NCBI GenBank assembly: GCA_021292165.1
Contig: CM037879.1
Location: 20,173,525-20,237,524, forward strand
Source: Shinisaurus crocodilurus
Lineage: Eukaryota > Chordata > Lepidosauria > Squamata > Shinisauridae
Reading direction: 5' to 3'
Length of the DNA stretch: 64,000 bases
The position numbers and the translations under genes were made by a program. The notes beneath the pieces were generated by a model that did no database searches, was not told where the DNA came from, and saw nothing but the letters and a program-made list of their open reading frames with translations. The stretch's first letter is position 1; the number at the start of each line of letters is the position of its first letter. This document shows positions 31,512 to 41,769 of the stretch, piece by piece.

Positions 31512-31814
31512 TATTATATGGTGGTGCTATTCATCATAATCTGTGTGTGCCAACTGTAAGTGCAGAATGATTAGTTCTATATATGCGATGTGCTAGATTT
31601 AAATGCAAAAAGTGTTCTTCTTCGATCAGGGGCACGGAAGCTCGCCACAGGTGCAAAGTGAGTTCTTCGTGGGGCTGGTGGGAAAGCTCCTTAACTCAGG
31701 AGAAGAGGGACCTTCACGACGAGGGTGTTTTTGAAGTTTGCTGTCAGCCGGGCTGCCGCGTTAGGGAGAGGCTATCCTGCGATTAGGCGTAGTAGGAGCA
31801 GTTTTGGTAGGAGC

Positions 31815-31916
31815 ATAAACAGTTTTATGGTTTTTATCGGGTTTATTATCGATGCAATTTTAAACTATGCTGTAAGCCACTCTGAGTATCTTAAAAAACA
31901 ACAACAACAACAACAA
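31815..31916 (+). mobile_element. LINE 3' tail fragment
   Basis: TTTTATCGGGTTTATTATC, then GCTGTAAGCCACTCTGAGTA and CAACAACAACAAC form a typical LINE 3' end with a short repeat tail. Confidence 0.55.
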
Positions 31917-32954
31917 AGACTGACGAACAAGGTATTAAGTTATAGAAATAGCTAGATAAATGAAACATGCAGTTAGCCCCTCAGGGTATGTTGACTCTAT
32001 GTATCAGTTCCTTTTATAAGAATACTGCGTGGCTGGAAGCCAAAATAGCTGATGAAGGTCTAGATAGAACATCAACACTCTTTATTAACTACACGTATGA
32101 TCTTCTCAGTCGACATGAAAGCAGCAAAGTAATTTAAAATGTGGTGCTATGATTGCCTAGGATTTCAGAGCAAAAAATAGTACACAGAAGGACAGAATGG
32201 AAACTGGCATAGCATAGTGAATGAGGCTACAACAGTCCTAGATACACTTTCCCAGGAGTAAGTCTCACTGAACTCAATGCAAGTGGAGAGGATTCCTCCA
32301 CCCTCCGCACACACACACCCAATCCACTCTGGAGGGTTGGGGGCCCTCCAGATAATATTTTCAGAACGAGTGGGTGGCTGCAGGAGCAGGAGAGTTTGGG
32401 AACGTTGGATGTAGCCAGAGAACTCTGCCTCCTAGTCAGGACCAGTCCAAGATATTTTTCAGCCTGAGACGGGGCAGAAAACGGTGAAACATCCCCACCA
32501 CCACCACCACCAAGACAAGGTGCATATTACCCAAAACTGGTCAAGTTATTTTGACACACACACACCTCCCCCTCCCTGGCAGTAAAAATAAAAGAATAAT
32601 AAAACTAAATAACTAGCAATTTGCTGCTATTTCATGACACCCCAAACCGTTAAATCAGCTACCTCACTCTGCCTAATGGTAAGGCCAGCCTTGCTCCTAG
32701 CCACCATACCTCACTAGTCCTCAAGAACACAGTAAGCAAGACATGCAGTTTGATCCGCTCATCTGCGTTGGGCTCAGAGAGCAAAGTCTTCGCTGCAGCA
32801 GGTGGACCGCCAGAACTGGATGCTTTTCCAGGAGTTTACCCCATCTCTGATAAATGCCATACACTGTGATGAACCCCCAAGCCATTGTCCAGCAAGGTGA
32901 AATGGGAGACGTGAAAATAATTATTGCAGAACTGAACAATAAGCAAATATCTGT
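31917..32954. other. Intergenic, no gene recognised
   Basis: Contains a TTCCCAGGAGTAAGTCTCAC MITE-type fragment near 32249 and CA-rich short repeats near 32307 and 32555. No exon seen. Confidence 0.4.
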
Positions 32955-33134
32955 GCAGTGGTGAGAGTGTTGGACTGGGACTCGGGAGATCCAGGTTCTA
33001 GTCCCCACTCGGCCATGAAGTTTACTGGGTGACTTTGGGCCAGTCACAGACTCTCAGCCTAACCTACCTCACAGGTATGTTGGGCTCCTTGCAATAGGGG
33101 AAAAGGTGGGACATAAATGTAATAATAAATAAAA
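32955..33134 (+). mobile_element. tRNA-derived SINE, both ends damaged
   Basis: Begins in the A box (CAGTGGTGAGAGTGTTGGAC), keeps CACTCGGCCATGAAG, and has an internal deletion before the tail AAAAGGTGGGACATAAATG. Confidence 0.85.
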
Positions 33135-33632
33135 TGTTACTAATAACTGGCAGTAGGTCTCTCAAGACCATAGTATTGCTTTCACCCTCCTCTAACTCGC
33201 TCTTCCCTGAACTGCTCTGGGTGTTCCTGTCCATCACATAAAGCTCCTGACCAGCCTTCTAATAGAGCTAAGCTATTACAGGAGACAGGAGTTCTCAGTG
33301 TAAACAAGCACCAGAATTGAAGAAGGGTGGAGGGGCACTTGCTCATCACTAGCGGGGTGGGGGGTGGGGAATCAATTTCAGTTTAGGATTCCCAAACAGG
33401 AAGCATTTAATTTTCTTAGTAGCATCGCTGCAGGTACACTGGGCACCATGCATAAAATGAGATGCAGCAGATCCAATTTAAGTTTCACTAGATGGCACCA
33501 CAGTAGCTGCCTTCTAAAAACTGTTGGGCTGGTTGGAGCCCATGAGGAGGATGGGATTAAATATCTAGCAATAAAAGAAGGGTGGCCAGGCTGGCCCAAG
33601 ACATTTCACCGACTGAGACAAAGTACTAGAAT

Positions 33633-33767
33633 CAGTGTTCTCCAACCTTGGGTCCCCAGATGTTTTTGGCCTACAACTCTCAGCATGCCCCAGCCAGCTA
33701 CGCTGGCTGGGGCATGCTGGGCGTTATAGGCCAAAAACATCTGGGGACCCAAGGTTGGAGAACACTG
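33633..33767. mobile_element. hAT-type MITE hairpin
   Basis: CAGTGTTCTCCAACCTTGGG to CCCAAGGTTGGAGAACACTG, palindromic throughout. Flanks ACTAGAAT and GACTAGAT are similar but not an exact duplication. Confidence 0.85.
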
Positions 33768-34622
33768 GACTAGATGGTCAATATTCCAAATACTGGCGGG
33801 ACTGGTAGTTGAATCTTACGTCAAGACTGGTGGCAAAACAGCATCCTCCATCACACCTGAGGACAGTGGGCTAGCCCATGCTGGTGGGAGCGGCAAGCCG
33901 TGTAGCACACACAGCTCTGCCCTTCTGCATCTCGTCACTACTTTGTGCCTCCCCACAAGCACCTGTGTCACCTGATGCAGCTGACTCACTCTGCTGAACG
34001 GCACGGCCGGCCCTGATGGGCCACCCCTTTCGTCTCTGGGTGACGCTGAAGTTGACTAAGCTACCTCAAAAGGAAGATTCTCAATAGGCCAAGCGTGTTT
34101 CCCAAGAACTTTGCCATGGTGAGACTCCTTAGATCAAGGGTGGGGAATCATTTTCAGCCTGGGGGCCAAATTTGTTTTGGGCAAGCACGTTGGGAGAGGG
34201 GAGGTGTGGCCACGGTGGGCAGGGCTGTACCCCAAATTGGTTGGGGTCATCCCACTGCTGGCACACAGCCCCAACGTAATTGCTCAGGACTCCCTCCCCC
34301 TCTCTCTCACACACACACACTCATATACACACTCACTCACATATCATGCCTACCCAACTGCAATCAGGCTTTTAAAAAGCCTAAATAAAGCAGGGGAGGG
34401 GTGATTTTTCAGGGGGTGTCGCAGTGTTGGAGACGGTTAGCCCTTCCCTCCCCAGCAGCAACCTCCCACAAAAAATGCTTCCCAGTTCCCACGCTACAAT
34501 TGGCACAATCCTATCAGGCCTCAGAACGTGGAGGCTTCTGAGATTCCAGTGCAGCCCTGCCAGTCTGAAGCCAGCAGGGCAGGAGGAGCGGCAGAGGCAA
34601 TCTTTTGCCTCCCTACAGGCCT
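33768..34622. other. Intergenic with one-ended MITE fragments
   Basis: AAGGGTGGGGAATCATTTTC (34138) is the end of a hAT-type element whose other end I do not find. A CACACACA run is at 34310-34330. Confidence 0.4.
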
Positions 34623-34795
34623 GTGGCTCACGCTGGCTCAGCTTGTCTGAGCGTGGAAAGCTAAGCAGGGTCAGGCCTGGTTATTACTTAGATGGGAGAC
34701 CCCTCCTCTAGTTTCCTGCATTAAGCTGGGGGTTGGACTCGATGGCCTTGTAGGCCCCTTCCAACTCTATGATCTATGGAATCTATGAAATCTAT
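34623..34795 (+). mobile_element. 5S-rRNA-derived SINE with CR1-type tail, full length
   Basis: Head GTGGCTCACGCTGGCTCAGC, then TTGTCTGAGCGTGGAAAGCT, AAGCAGGGTCAGGCCTGG and TTATTACTTAGATGGGAGAC: the same order and spacing as 5S rRNA from about base 30 to 85. The tail GGGGTTGGACTCGATGGCCT to CCAACTCTATGATCTATG is the CR1 3' end, closing with ATCTATGAA repeats. It is the best copy of this family here. Confidence 0.9.
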
Positions 34796-35639
34796 GTTCT
34801 CTGATCTTTGCTTTTTTTCGCTAGACGGGCTTTTCAGCCCACCTAGCAAGGGCACTTCAGAGGGGGAGGGAAGGAGGCTCACAATAAATCATACCCTGGC
34901 CTCTCCTGTCCCCTCCCCTCCCCTCCCTGCCCACTGGAACACCCCATCCCCCCCTCTCTGAGGTTGATTTTCCGACCTCAGAGAGGCAGCCGGTGCGGTT
35001 TTCTCTGCGCTGGATGCAAGGGGGCGGGGTGTGTGTGAATCTCTTGACACCCCCTTCCAAGGTAGAAGTGCTGTCTCTGACTGAGGGGGGAATTCGAGCC
35101 ATCCTAAGGTCCCTGGGACGTTCAGCCTCTCTTAGGCTTTTGGAATGCTTTCATTGTCGCCAATGGAGGCTTCTTTAAAGTCTCACTTGCAGCATGGGAA
35201 GGAGGAGGAGAATTATCTCTGATCAGAGATAAGAGCAGGGGTCGGATGGGAACTTCCCCATCCCTGCCCTAGATGAAATTCAGATCTTTGACTCAGCCAG
35301 AGGTCAACGGGCATGTGAGCAAAGAGCATGTACAACAGCAAAGACTTTCCCTTAATGCAGAAGTCACACTTATGCTCATGTTGCGAAAGTAATGATATCC
35401 CTGTCGCCACGTAATGGCGTGGGAGAGTATCTACCTCCTGTCGATGATAACCACATGCATGCTCCTTTCGACAATCTGTGGGGGAAGGGGAATAAGGTCA
35501 CTGCCTTGCCCTCAGCTACGTTCCAAGGGGAAGCACTGCTTTTGGTTGTCCTTTGCTTTTTAAAAGTCACTCTAGAAGTTCTGCATTGCATGGTTGGCAG
35601 AATGAGCACATTTATTTATTTATTGAAAAACACTCTTCA
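34796..35639. other. Intergenic, no gene recognised
   Basis: Mixed sequence, partly GC-rich (34880-35120) with an inverted CCTCAGAGAGG-type pair. Open frames on both strands lack domains. Confidence 0.4.
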
Positions 35640-35962
35640 CATTCCTGAAGGGCTATCACATAGAAGAGGGTCAAGACTTTTTCTCTGCTGCACCGGAGGG
35701 GAGGACTAGATCAAATGGGCTGAAGTTACAGGAGGGGAGATTTTGGGTTGAACCTCATGATGTCTCACAATGGTAACAGCAGTTCCACGATGGAGCCAAT
35801 TATCTTGGGGAGGAGGTGAGCTCTCCCTCACTGGGGGGCTTTAAGCATAGGCTGGACAACCATCTCTTGGGGATGCTCTAGATTTCCAGCATGGAACATT
35901 GGGGTTGGACAAGACTGGCCTACAAGCTGCCCCCTGCCACTCTATAGATCGCTATGAAAATT
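35640..35962 (+). mobile_element. CR1-like LINE 3' fragment, decayed
   Basis: TTCTCTGCTGCACCGGAGGG, GGGGAGGAGGTGAGCTCTCC and GGACAACCATCTCTTGGGGA follow the CR1 C-terminus order; the end GGGGTTGGACAAGACTGGCC is CR1-type. Frame is broken by stops. Confidence 0.7.
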
Positions 35963-36103
35963 GGGGGAAGAGTGTGTGAATTGGCTGGGGTACTGCTGTG
36001 GTAGGTGGTAGTCTTGCTTGAGATACCAACCCAGCTGATTTTTTTAAAAACACACTTTAAAAAAGGAAGAATTCTTAAAGGCATGCATGAATTTTGTCTA
36101 CAT

Positions 36104-36433
36104 CAAGGGTGCACAACCTTGTCAGCCCCAAGGGGCTCAGAGACAGCACACACATGTGTGTGCCGCCGCCACACCCCCCCCCAGCGATGTTGATACAGAT
36201 CACTCTTTCCTCACTGCTAACAACTAGAGGGAAGGAGCAGTCTTTGTAAGGATTGCTGGGCGAGGGACTGAAGAGACTTCTCTCTATCCCCTCCCCCAGC
36301 GATCCTGAGACAGATCACTCTTTCTAGAGAGGATGCATTTGGTGTGGCGGGGGGGGGGGCAGAGCACCCTTGGGGGCCATAATTAAGGCCTGGGGGCATC
36401 TGTAGCTCCTGGGCTGCAGGTTGTGCACCCCTG
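36104..36433. mobile_element. hAT-type element, 330 bp, 7/8 TSD
   Basis: Ends CAAGGGTGCACAACCTTG and CAGGTTGTGCACCCCTG are inverted copies. GTCTACAT (36096-36103) and CTCTACAT (36434-36441) flank it. The interior has two direct copies of a segment around GAGACAGATCACTCTTTC. Confidence 0.8.
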
Positions 36434-36470
36434 CTCTACATGACGGGTTCTGAAGGGAGTGCATAGCTTC

Positions 36471-36780
36471 TAAGGGTGCAATCCTGTGCATGTTTAGACA
36501 GAAAACAGTCCTACAACTCCAAGCATTCCTCAGCCAGCTGGAGAATGCAGGAAGTTGTAGGACTTTCTCTGTCTAAACATAGATTTCATAGATCATAGAC
36601 TTGGAAGGAGCCTACTACAAGGCAATCGAGTCCAACCCCCTGCTCAATGCAGGAAACTAGAGGAGGGGGTCTCCCATCCAAGTAATAACCAGGCCTGACC
36701 CTGCTTAGCTTTCCACGCTCAGACAAGCTGAGCCAGCGTGAGCCACAGGCCTAGGATGCATAGGATTGCACTCTTAATTC
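36471..36780. mobile_element. Palindromic MITE split by a 5S SINE
   Basis: AAGGGTGCAATCCTGTGCAT (left arm) pairs with the right arm, which is interrupted after CTGTCTAAACAT (36580) and resumes at GCATAGGATTGCACTCTTAA (36758). Confidence 0.8.
36583..36746 (-). mobile_element. 5S-rRNA-derived SINE with CR1-type tail
   Basis: Minus-strand copy almost identical in layout to 34623-34795; plus strand begins TTTCATAGATCATAGACTTG and ends CGCTCAGACAAGCTGAGCCA and GCGTGAGCCAC. It is inserted in a MITE arm, which it therefore post-dates. Confidence 0.88.
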
Positions 36781-37088
36781 GCTGAAAGCCGAACAGGAAA
36801 AAAAAAATCATTTAAAAAAATTAAAGGACAGAAAATGGCAAAGATAGAGAAGGACGTGCATGTCACAGTGCTATGTTAATTTAAAAAATGTTAATAAAAA
36901 TATAAATAAAAGCCTATCTGGGACAGCCTTTTTAGGTTTATTAACTTTCACGATAGGACAGGGTATACTTTTTCAAGCATCCCAATAGTTCTGTGCTACA
37001 GTATTGGCTGCAGAGACTGGGGATGGGAAATGATGAATGGCATATGTGCTACTTACGGTAACCACATGGATAACAGGATGTTTTAGAC

Positions 37089-37224
37089 CAGTGTTCTCCA
37101 ACCTTGGGTCTCCAGATGTTTTTTGGCCTACAACTCCCAGCATGCCCCAGCCAGCATAGCTGGCTGGGGCATGCTGGGAGTTGTAGGCCAAAAACATCTG
37201 GGGACCCAAGGTTGGAGAACACTG
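37089..37224. mobile_element. hAT-type MITE hairpin with exact 8-bp TSD
   Basis: CAGTGTTCTCCAACCTTGGG to GGTTGGAGAACACTG, palindromic, flanked by TTTTAGAC at 37081-37088 and 37225-37232. Confidence 0.92.
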
Positions 37225-37748
37225 TTTTAGACTGAAGATAGAAAAATAGTTCCAATGGATCCTTCCAGTTTATTACTGCAGAGGTCAAAGTTAACTGTCG
37301 TGCCGACAGACCGTCAGGATTTAATCTAAGCCAGGCCTCATCTACTGTACTGATGATGAGACTCAAGATAGGAACCAAAGTGTTCCATGAACTTTGTATG
37401 GAGGGAGGCAGTTCTGGGGAGCACCAACCGGACAGCAGCCAATTGAGATAACCGTAAAAATGTCAGTGTTGAGTGAAGCTCCTTTGTTGCACACTCCAGT
37501 CTCCTGAAGGCATTATGTATAAAATCTGCAGGACCCAGCAAATATGACTGCCATTCTTGCTACCTGTTTTCCTGACAGAGGCCTCGTTTGCCTCTCACAG
37601 GTGCACGGCAAATTCAGCGGATGCAGCTTTCTCCGTTATTGGATCTACAGGCTTGGAACTGCTTTTCCTATTGAACGCCTGCTGCCATGAAGCTCTTAAT
37701 GGCAAAAATCAGTGGCATCTGTCAGGCAAAAATCAGCAACCAGAGGCA

Positions 37749-38817
37749 GCCCAACACACGACACGACAACCCATTGTGGGTGACAACAAGCCATGGTGGG
37801 TTGTCATGTGTGAACCCAGACCGCTTCCTGCGGGGTGGTTTGTTTGTGAGCTACCCTGACAACCCGTAGCTTGTTCTAGGGGTTGTCGTGTTGTCCAAAC
37901 CCAGGTGACCAACCCCATCATGGGTAATGGGAAGTGGCAAGTGAGCCAATTGGCAAGAGCAGCAAAAAACCCTTGCCAAACTCACCCGTGCCACCACCAA
38001 TGATAGCCACCCCACAAGTCCCCAAGCAGCACTTTGGGTGATCGTCACTCACTGGCTCAGTGCCCCCCCACTGCAATCGTGAGCCCCCTTTCACTCATTG
38101 CGGCTTCCCCCCACTTTTCCCTGAGTTGACAGCCAGTGACAGCCCCTCCAATGTGCCCAAATGGCACATTGGAGAGGCTGGCACTGGTTCACCACCTTTA
38201 AAAAAAAAATAAAATTGCACCCCAAACGTGCGCAAATATTTTTTGTTAATTTTTTATTTTTGTAGCCAGACTTGCGCAAGTGCGCACTTTTGGGAGTCCG
38301 AAATGGGCAGCCTCGGCTGGGCAATGTCCTGGCAGGTATCTGCTATCAAAGTGCAGCATACACCCACCATGGACATTGACCCAGAGAGGATGCAAAGAGG
38401 TTTATTTTTGACTTTGCTTTCCCTTGACAGCTGTCAAAAGATGAGCTGTCAAGGAAAAGCAAAGCTGCAAATGGTATTTGCTCATGAAAGGGGGTGGCCA
38501 GTAGATCAATCCCTTCATGGTGAGATCCTCTACTTCTTTGACTGGACCCGACTCTTCTAAGTGTCCTGCATCTTTTCCACCCTTTCCCGAGACTTATGTA
38601 CATGTCCCTGTGAAAAAAAACCCTGATTAGCTCTGTCAGAATACCCAGTTTAAAAGGAAGCCTGAGTTTTGACAGCTATTTTTCCACCTTCCCGAGCACC
38701 AGGGTGGGGGGACAACCCATGGTGAGCCCGATCGTCTGTCAGGCACACCGTGGGTTGTTTCACGAACAACCCACTCTGGGTAGCTTATGCACAGGGTGGG
38801 TTGTCATGAAGTGCAAC
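37749..38817 (+). mobile_element. Long non-autonomous DNA transposon, empty-site copy
   Basis: Terminal regions have ACGACACGACAACCCATTGT and, at the far end, TGGGTTGTTTCACGAACAAC. Internally it has a foldback GACAGCCAGTGACAGCCCCT with its complement (38126-38190) and AAGAGCAGCAAAAAACCCTT. The same parts occur in reverse order at 59509-61526. No transposase frame. Confidence 0.7.
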
Positions 38818-39136
38818 CCCCCTTCTCTTAGATCACAATTGAGCATGCTCCCAAAGTAGTTACATGAACTTTCCCTCTGACTTTGGATTATGGGGTCCAC
38901 TTTGGCCCCTTGACTTTCAAGCTGTGACAGTCCCTGGATTAACTCTCCCCTGTCACTTTCTCCATCCAGGCATATTGTTCTACACACTAAAAAGGCTTCC
39001 CAAACCTGGTACCCTCCAGATGTGTTGGACAACTCACATCATCCTTAACCAGTAAGCATGTTCTAAACTCTGTTTTCTGTTTCTAAAACAGAAAATATTT
39101 CCCTCATTTCACTTGATAACAGTATCAAAAGTATTT
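38818..39136. other. Intergenic with half MITE
   Basis: CCCAAACCTGGTACCCTCCA (39000) is one end of a hAT-type element; the other end is missing. Nothing else recognised. Confidence 0.4.
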
Positions 39137-39893
39137 TGTAAAGGACCGCCTCCGGTCCTTTTGCGCGAGTTCGGGAGTTAACGGGTTAACCAGCACTGAA
39201 AAAAACTCCCCCGTTGAACTGAGGGCAACCGCTACCAATAGACACTGAGCGAAAGCTGAATGCAGGCAAGCAGAGGTTTAGTTTATAACACGTTTAATTG
39301 AGCATAGCAAAACATGTAGATAAGAACTTCACTGTAAACAAGAACAGTCTATAAAACTTAATGGAGCGTGCAGCTGCAATACACATTCGGCCTAAAAGGA
39401 GGCTTTGCAGAAAATACACAGACAGTATTGACCTCAAAAGACCTAAGTTCCTACAAAGAGTCTTGCTGCAAGTTGTTCAGACTTACAGCTGGTTACCAAG
39501 CGCGCTGCTCGGGGTGGAATTTCTTTCTCCTGACCGGAGTCACGGACCAGATCCGTGCAGTCCTGCACCTGGCTTCCAACAACCTACCGGGGCTTGGTGC
39601 CCCTCTTTTACCCCCTCTCTTCGCTCCCCCCTCCCTTCCTGCTGACAGGCGGAACCGGCTTTTCCTGCCAGGATCCTGGTGCCCCTCGGTGCTTGAGGGT
39701 GTTTTGCATCGCTTTGAGACTGGGGGGACGACGACGACACACCACTGGGGTGTATGTAGATGTGTCCCATTGAGGTGAATGCAAATGTAGGTTGATGCAA
39801 ATGACTGCTCGGAACTGAACTGCCTTTGCCCTAGGCAGAGGTCATGCAGGTGGCGGTGTGGGTAGGTGTGTCTTGTCCGGCTTTCTCTCCACA
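39137..39893 (-). mobile_element. Possible solo LTR
   Basis: Starts TGTAAAGGACC and ends TCTCTCCACA, the same last eight bases (TCTCCACA) as the LTRs at 40656-45184. Flanks TATTT (39132-39136) and TGTTT (39894-39898) differ by one base and may be a 5-bp duplication. Interior non-coding and unlike adjacent MITEs. Orientation is a guess by analogy. Confidence 0.4.
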
Positions 39894-40102
39894 TGTTTAA
39901 AGATCTAAGTTAAAAATGATGCCTTAACATGTGACCATTGCCAGGCATTTTTAAGGCATTAGTCTGTTTATAATTATGTTTTCCTTCCCTGCATGCCTAA
40001 AGTAATTTACAAAAAAACCTTAATTGGTTCATGTGAGAAGGGTTTGTTGTTGTTGTTGTTTGTTTGGATTTGCCCAGAAAGGAATGATTCCCAAGTAAAT
40101 AT

Positions 40103-40165
40103 GAACAACAAAGGGTCTTGCAGCACCTTAAAAATTAACAGATTTATTATGGTGAAATGAGATAG
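40103..40165 (-). mobile_element. Retroelement 3' tail fragment
   Basis: On the minus strand CCATAATAAATCTGTTAATT and TTTTAAGGTGCTGCAAGACC match a common amniote retroelement tail, also seen at 46103. Confidence 0.45.
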
Positions 40166-40655
40166 CAAGTTTGGTCAGGATTTTGTGTGTGTGTGTTGCA
40201 AAAGGGATAATCCCCAAGTAATCCTGGCATAATATTATAGCCTTGCAGCTTAACTGTATGCATTTTTTTTAAAAAAAAACAATTCTGCCATTATAGTGAT
40301 ATTGGTTGTTCAAGTATAATTGCTAGGAATATCATATTATATTGATCTGTGATTAACAGTTTTATTTATTTTTGTAACTTCATGAACCCACTTTGAGGAG
40401 TGCAGTAATCATAGAAACGGTGTGTATGTGTGTATACATATAAACCTGACTTGCCTTTCTTTACATAGCAAAAGTAAATCCAACTTTGTTCAATGGGTGC
40501 ACTGCTGAACATTGCAAACTTATTGTTTAATGTAAGTGTTAAATTGGCACAGGATGTTGTTGACTGAGCTACTGGTATGTCTTGTGCTTACTATTTAATT
40601 TTTAAAATATATTTTAAATGAACTGTAATTGGGTTTTGTTGTATTGTAACGTAAT

Positions 40656-41596
40656 TGTGGAGGAAGAGGGGGGGCTGGCTGGCCCGCCAGACTCCCAACC
40701 CTTTCCTCCCTGCAAAGGGAACCCAGCACTTGCCACCATGTGGCCCAGAAGGGGGGGCTGGCTGACCCGCCACTACCCCACCCTTGCCTGCTGGCAAAGG
40801 AACCAAGACCCCCAGAGCTCTCAAGGTACCAGATTGCCAGCCTCAGCTGTCTCTGCAATCCTACTTGAATCTCTGTTCAGGGACTCGCCTTCAATTCTGT
40901 AACCTGGATTTAGATACTGAACCAACAGAGTACTACAAAACCCATGTGGGGTGAAACCACGACAAGGTTTATTTCTGGTAGCATCTTACAACAAGATTAG
41001 GCAATAAAAGAAGCACACAAAATAGAGAGACACTTTAGTACACAGTAAAGCTGCAAAACAATAAAGACCTGATTCCTTAAGATCTCTCAGGCACACACCT
41101 GTTACCTGAGGGTGTCTTCTTCAAAGGGTTAGATCCAGCACAGCCTTGCTGCCCGATGGAGAATTACCACACCTACCCGAAGGTCCAAGATGGGTAAACC
41201 CCTACAAGGCTTGCTTTCACCAGTCCTTCAAACCAGCCAATTTTACCAGAGGCTGTCTGGGGTCGGTTCTTGAGGGGGGGGCCCTAAAGGCTCGGGCCCC
41301 TCGCTGGCGCGCTGCCATGCCGGCACGCTACCAAAAAGGACTGACCAGGAACAAAGGCTTCCACGTGGGGAAAAAGCTCATCCCCCTCCCCTTTTCTGTA
41401 GCCTTCTTTCTTCAGCCAATCAATTTGAATTTCACCTGGCCATGCAGGGGGAAAGGGAACTGTGAGTCATGGCTTGAACTATCTGCATGTGAATGCCTTC
41501 AGCCTGGCTCTTCCAGACTTCTAGACGCCAGGCCCCATCTCATGGTCCATCACCATTTGCTTCCTCCCAGCCCCCACCTGGTTTACTCATGAGGAG

Positions 41597-41638
<42 letters not shown>

Positions 41639-41769
41639 TTGTTTGTTCCTGCATGCATGCATGCAGGAACCCTAAAAACTCTTTTCTCTACACGCTAACT
41701 ATGCACACCCCACCCCAGCCGGTTCACACATGAGGTGTGTGTGTACCCCCAAAGGCTCGTTTCTCCACA
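40656..41769 (-). repeat. 3' LTR (element orientation minus)
   Basis: 1114 bp, TG...CA. Contains an AATAAA on the minus strand (40973-40968), a GT microsatellite (41598-41632) and a GCATGCATGCATGC palindrome (41650-41665). The 148-codon plus-strand open frame at 41146-41592 is duplicated in the other LTR and runs antisense to the element; I do not regard it as a gene. Confidence 0.93.

Noticed and set aside
34623..34720. A 5S rRNA gene
   Set aside because: Only the central promoter part of 5S is present, diverged, with a LINE-type tail; it is a SINE.
41146..41592. A 148-codon open frame repeated at 44565-45011
   Set aside because: Both copies lie within the LTRs and run antisense to the element; duplication is explained by the LTR pair and there is no recognisable domain.
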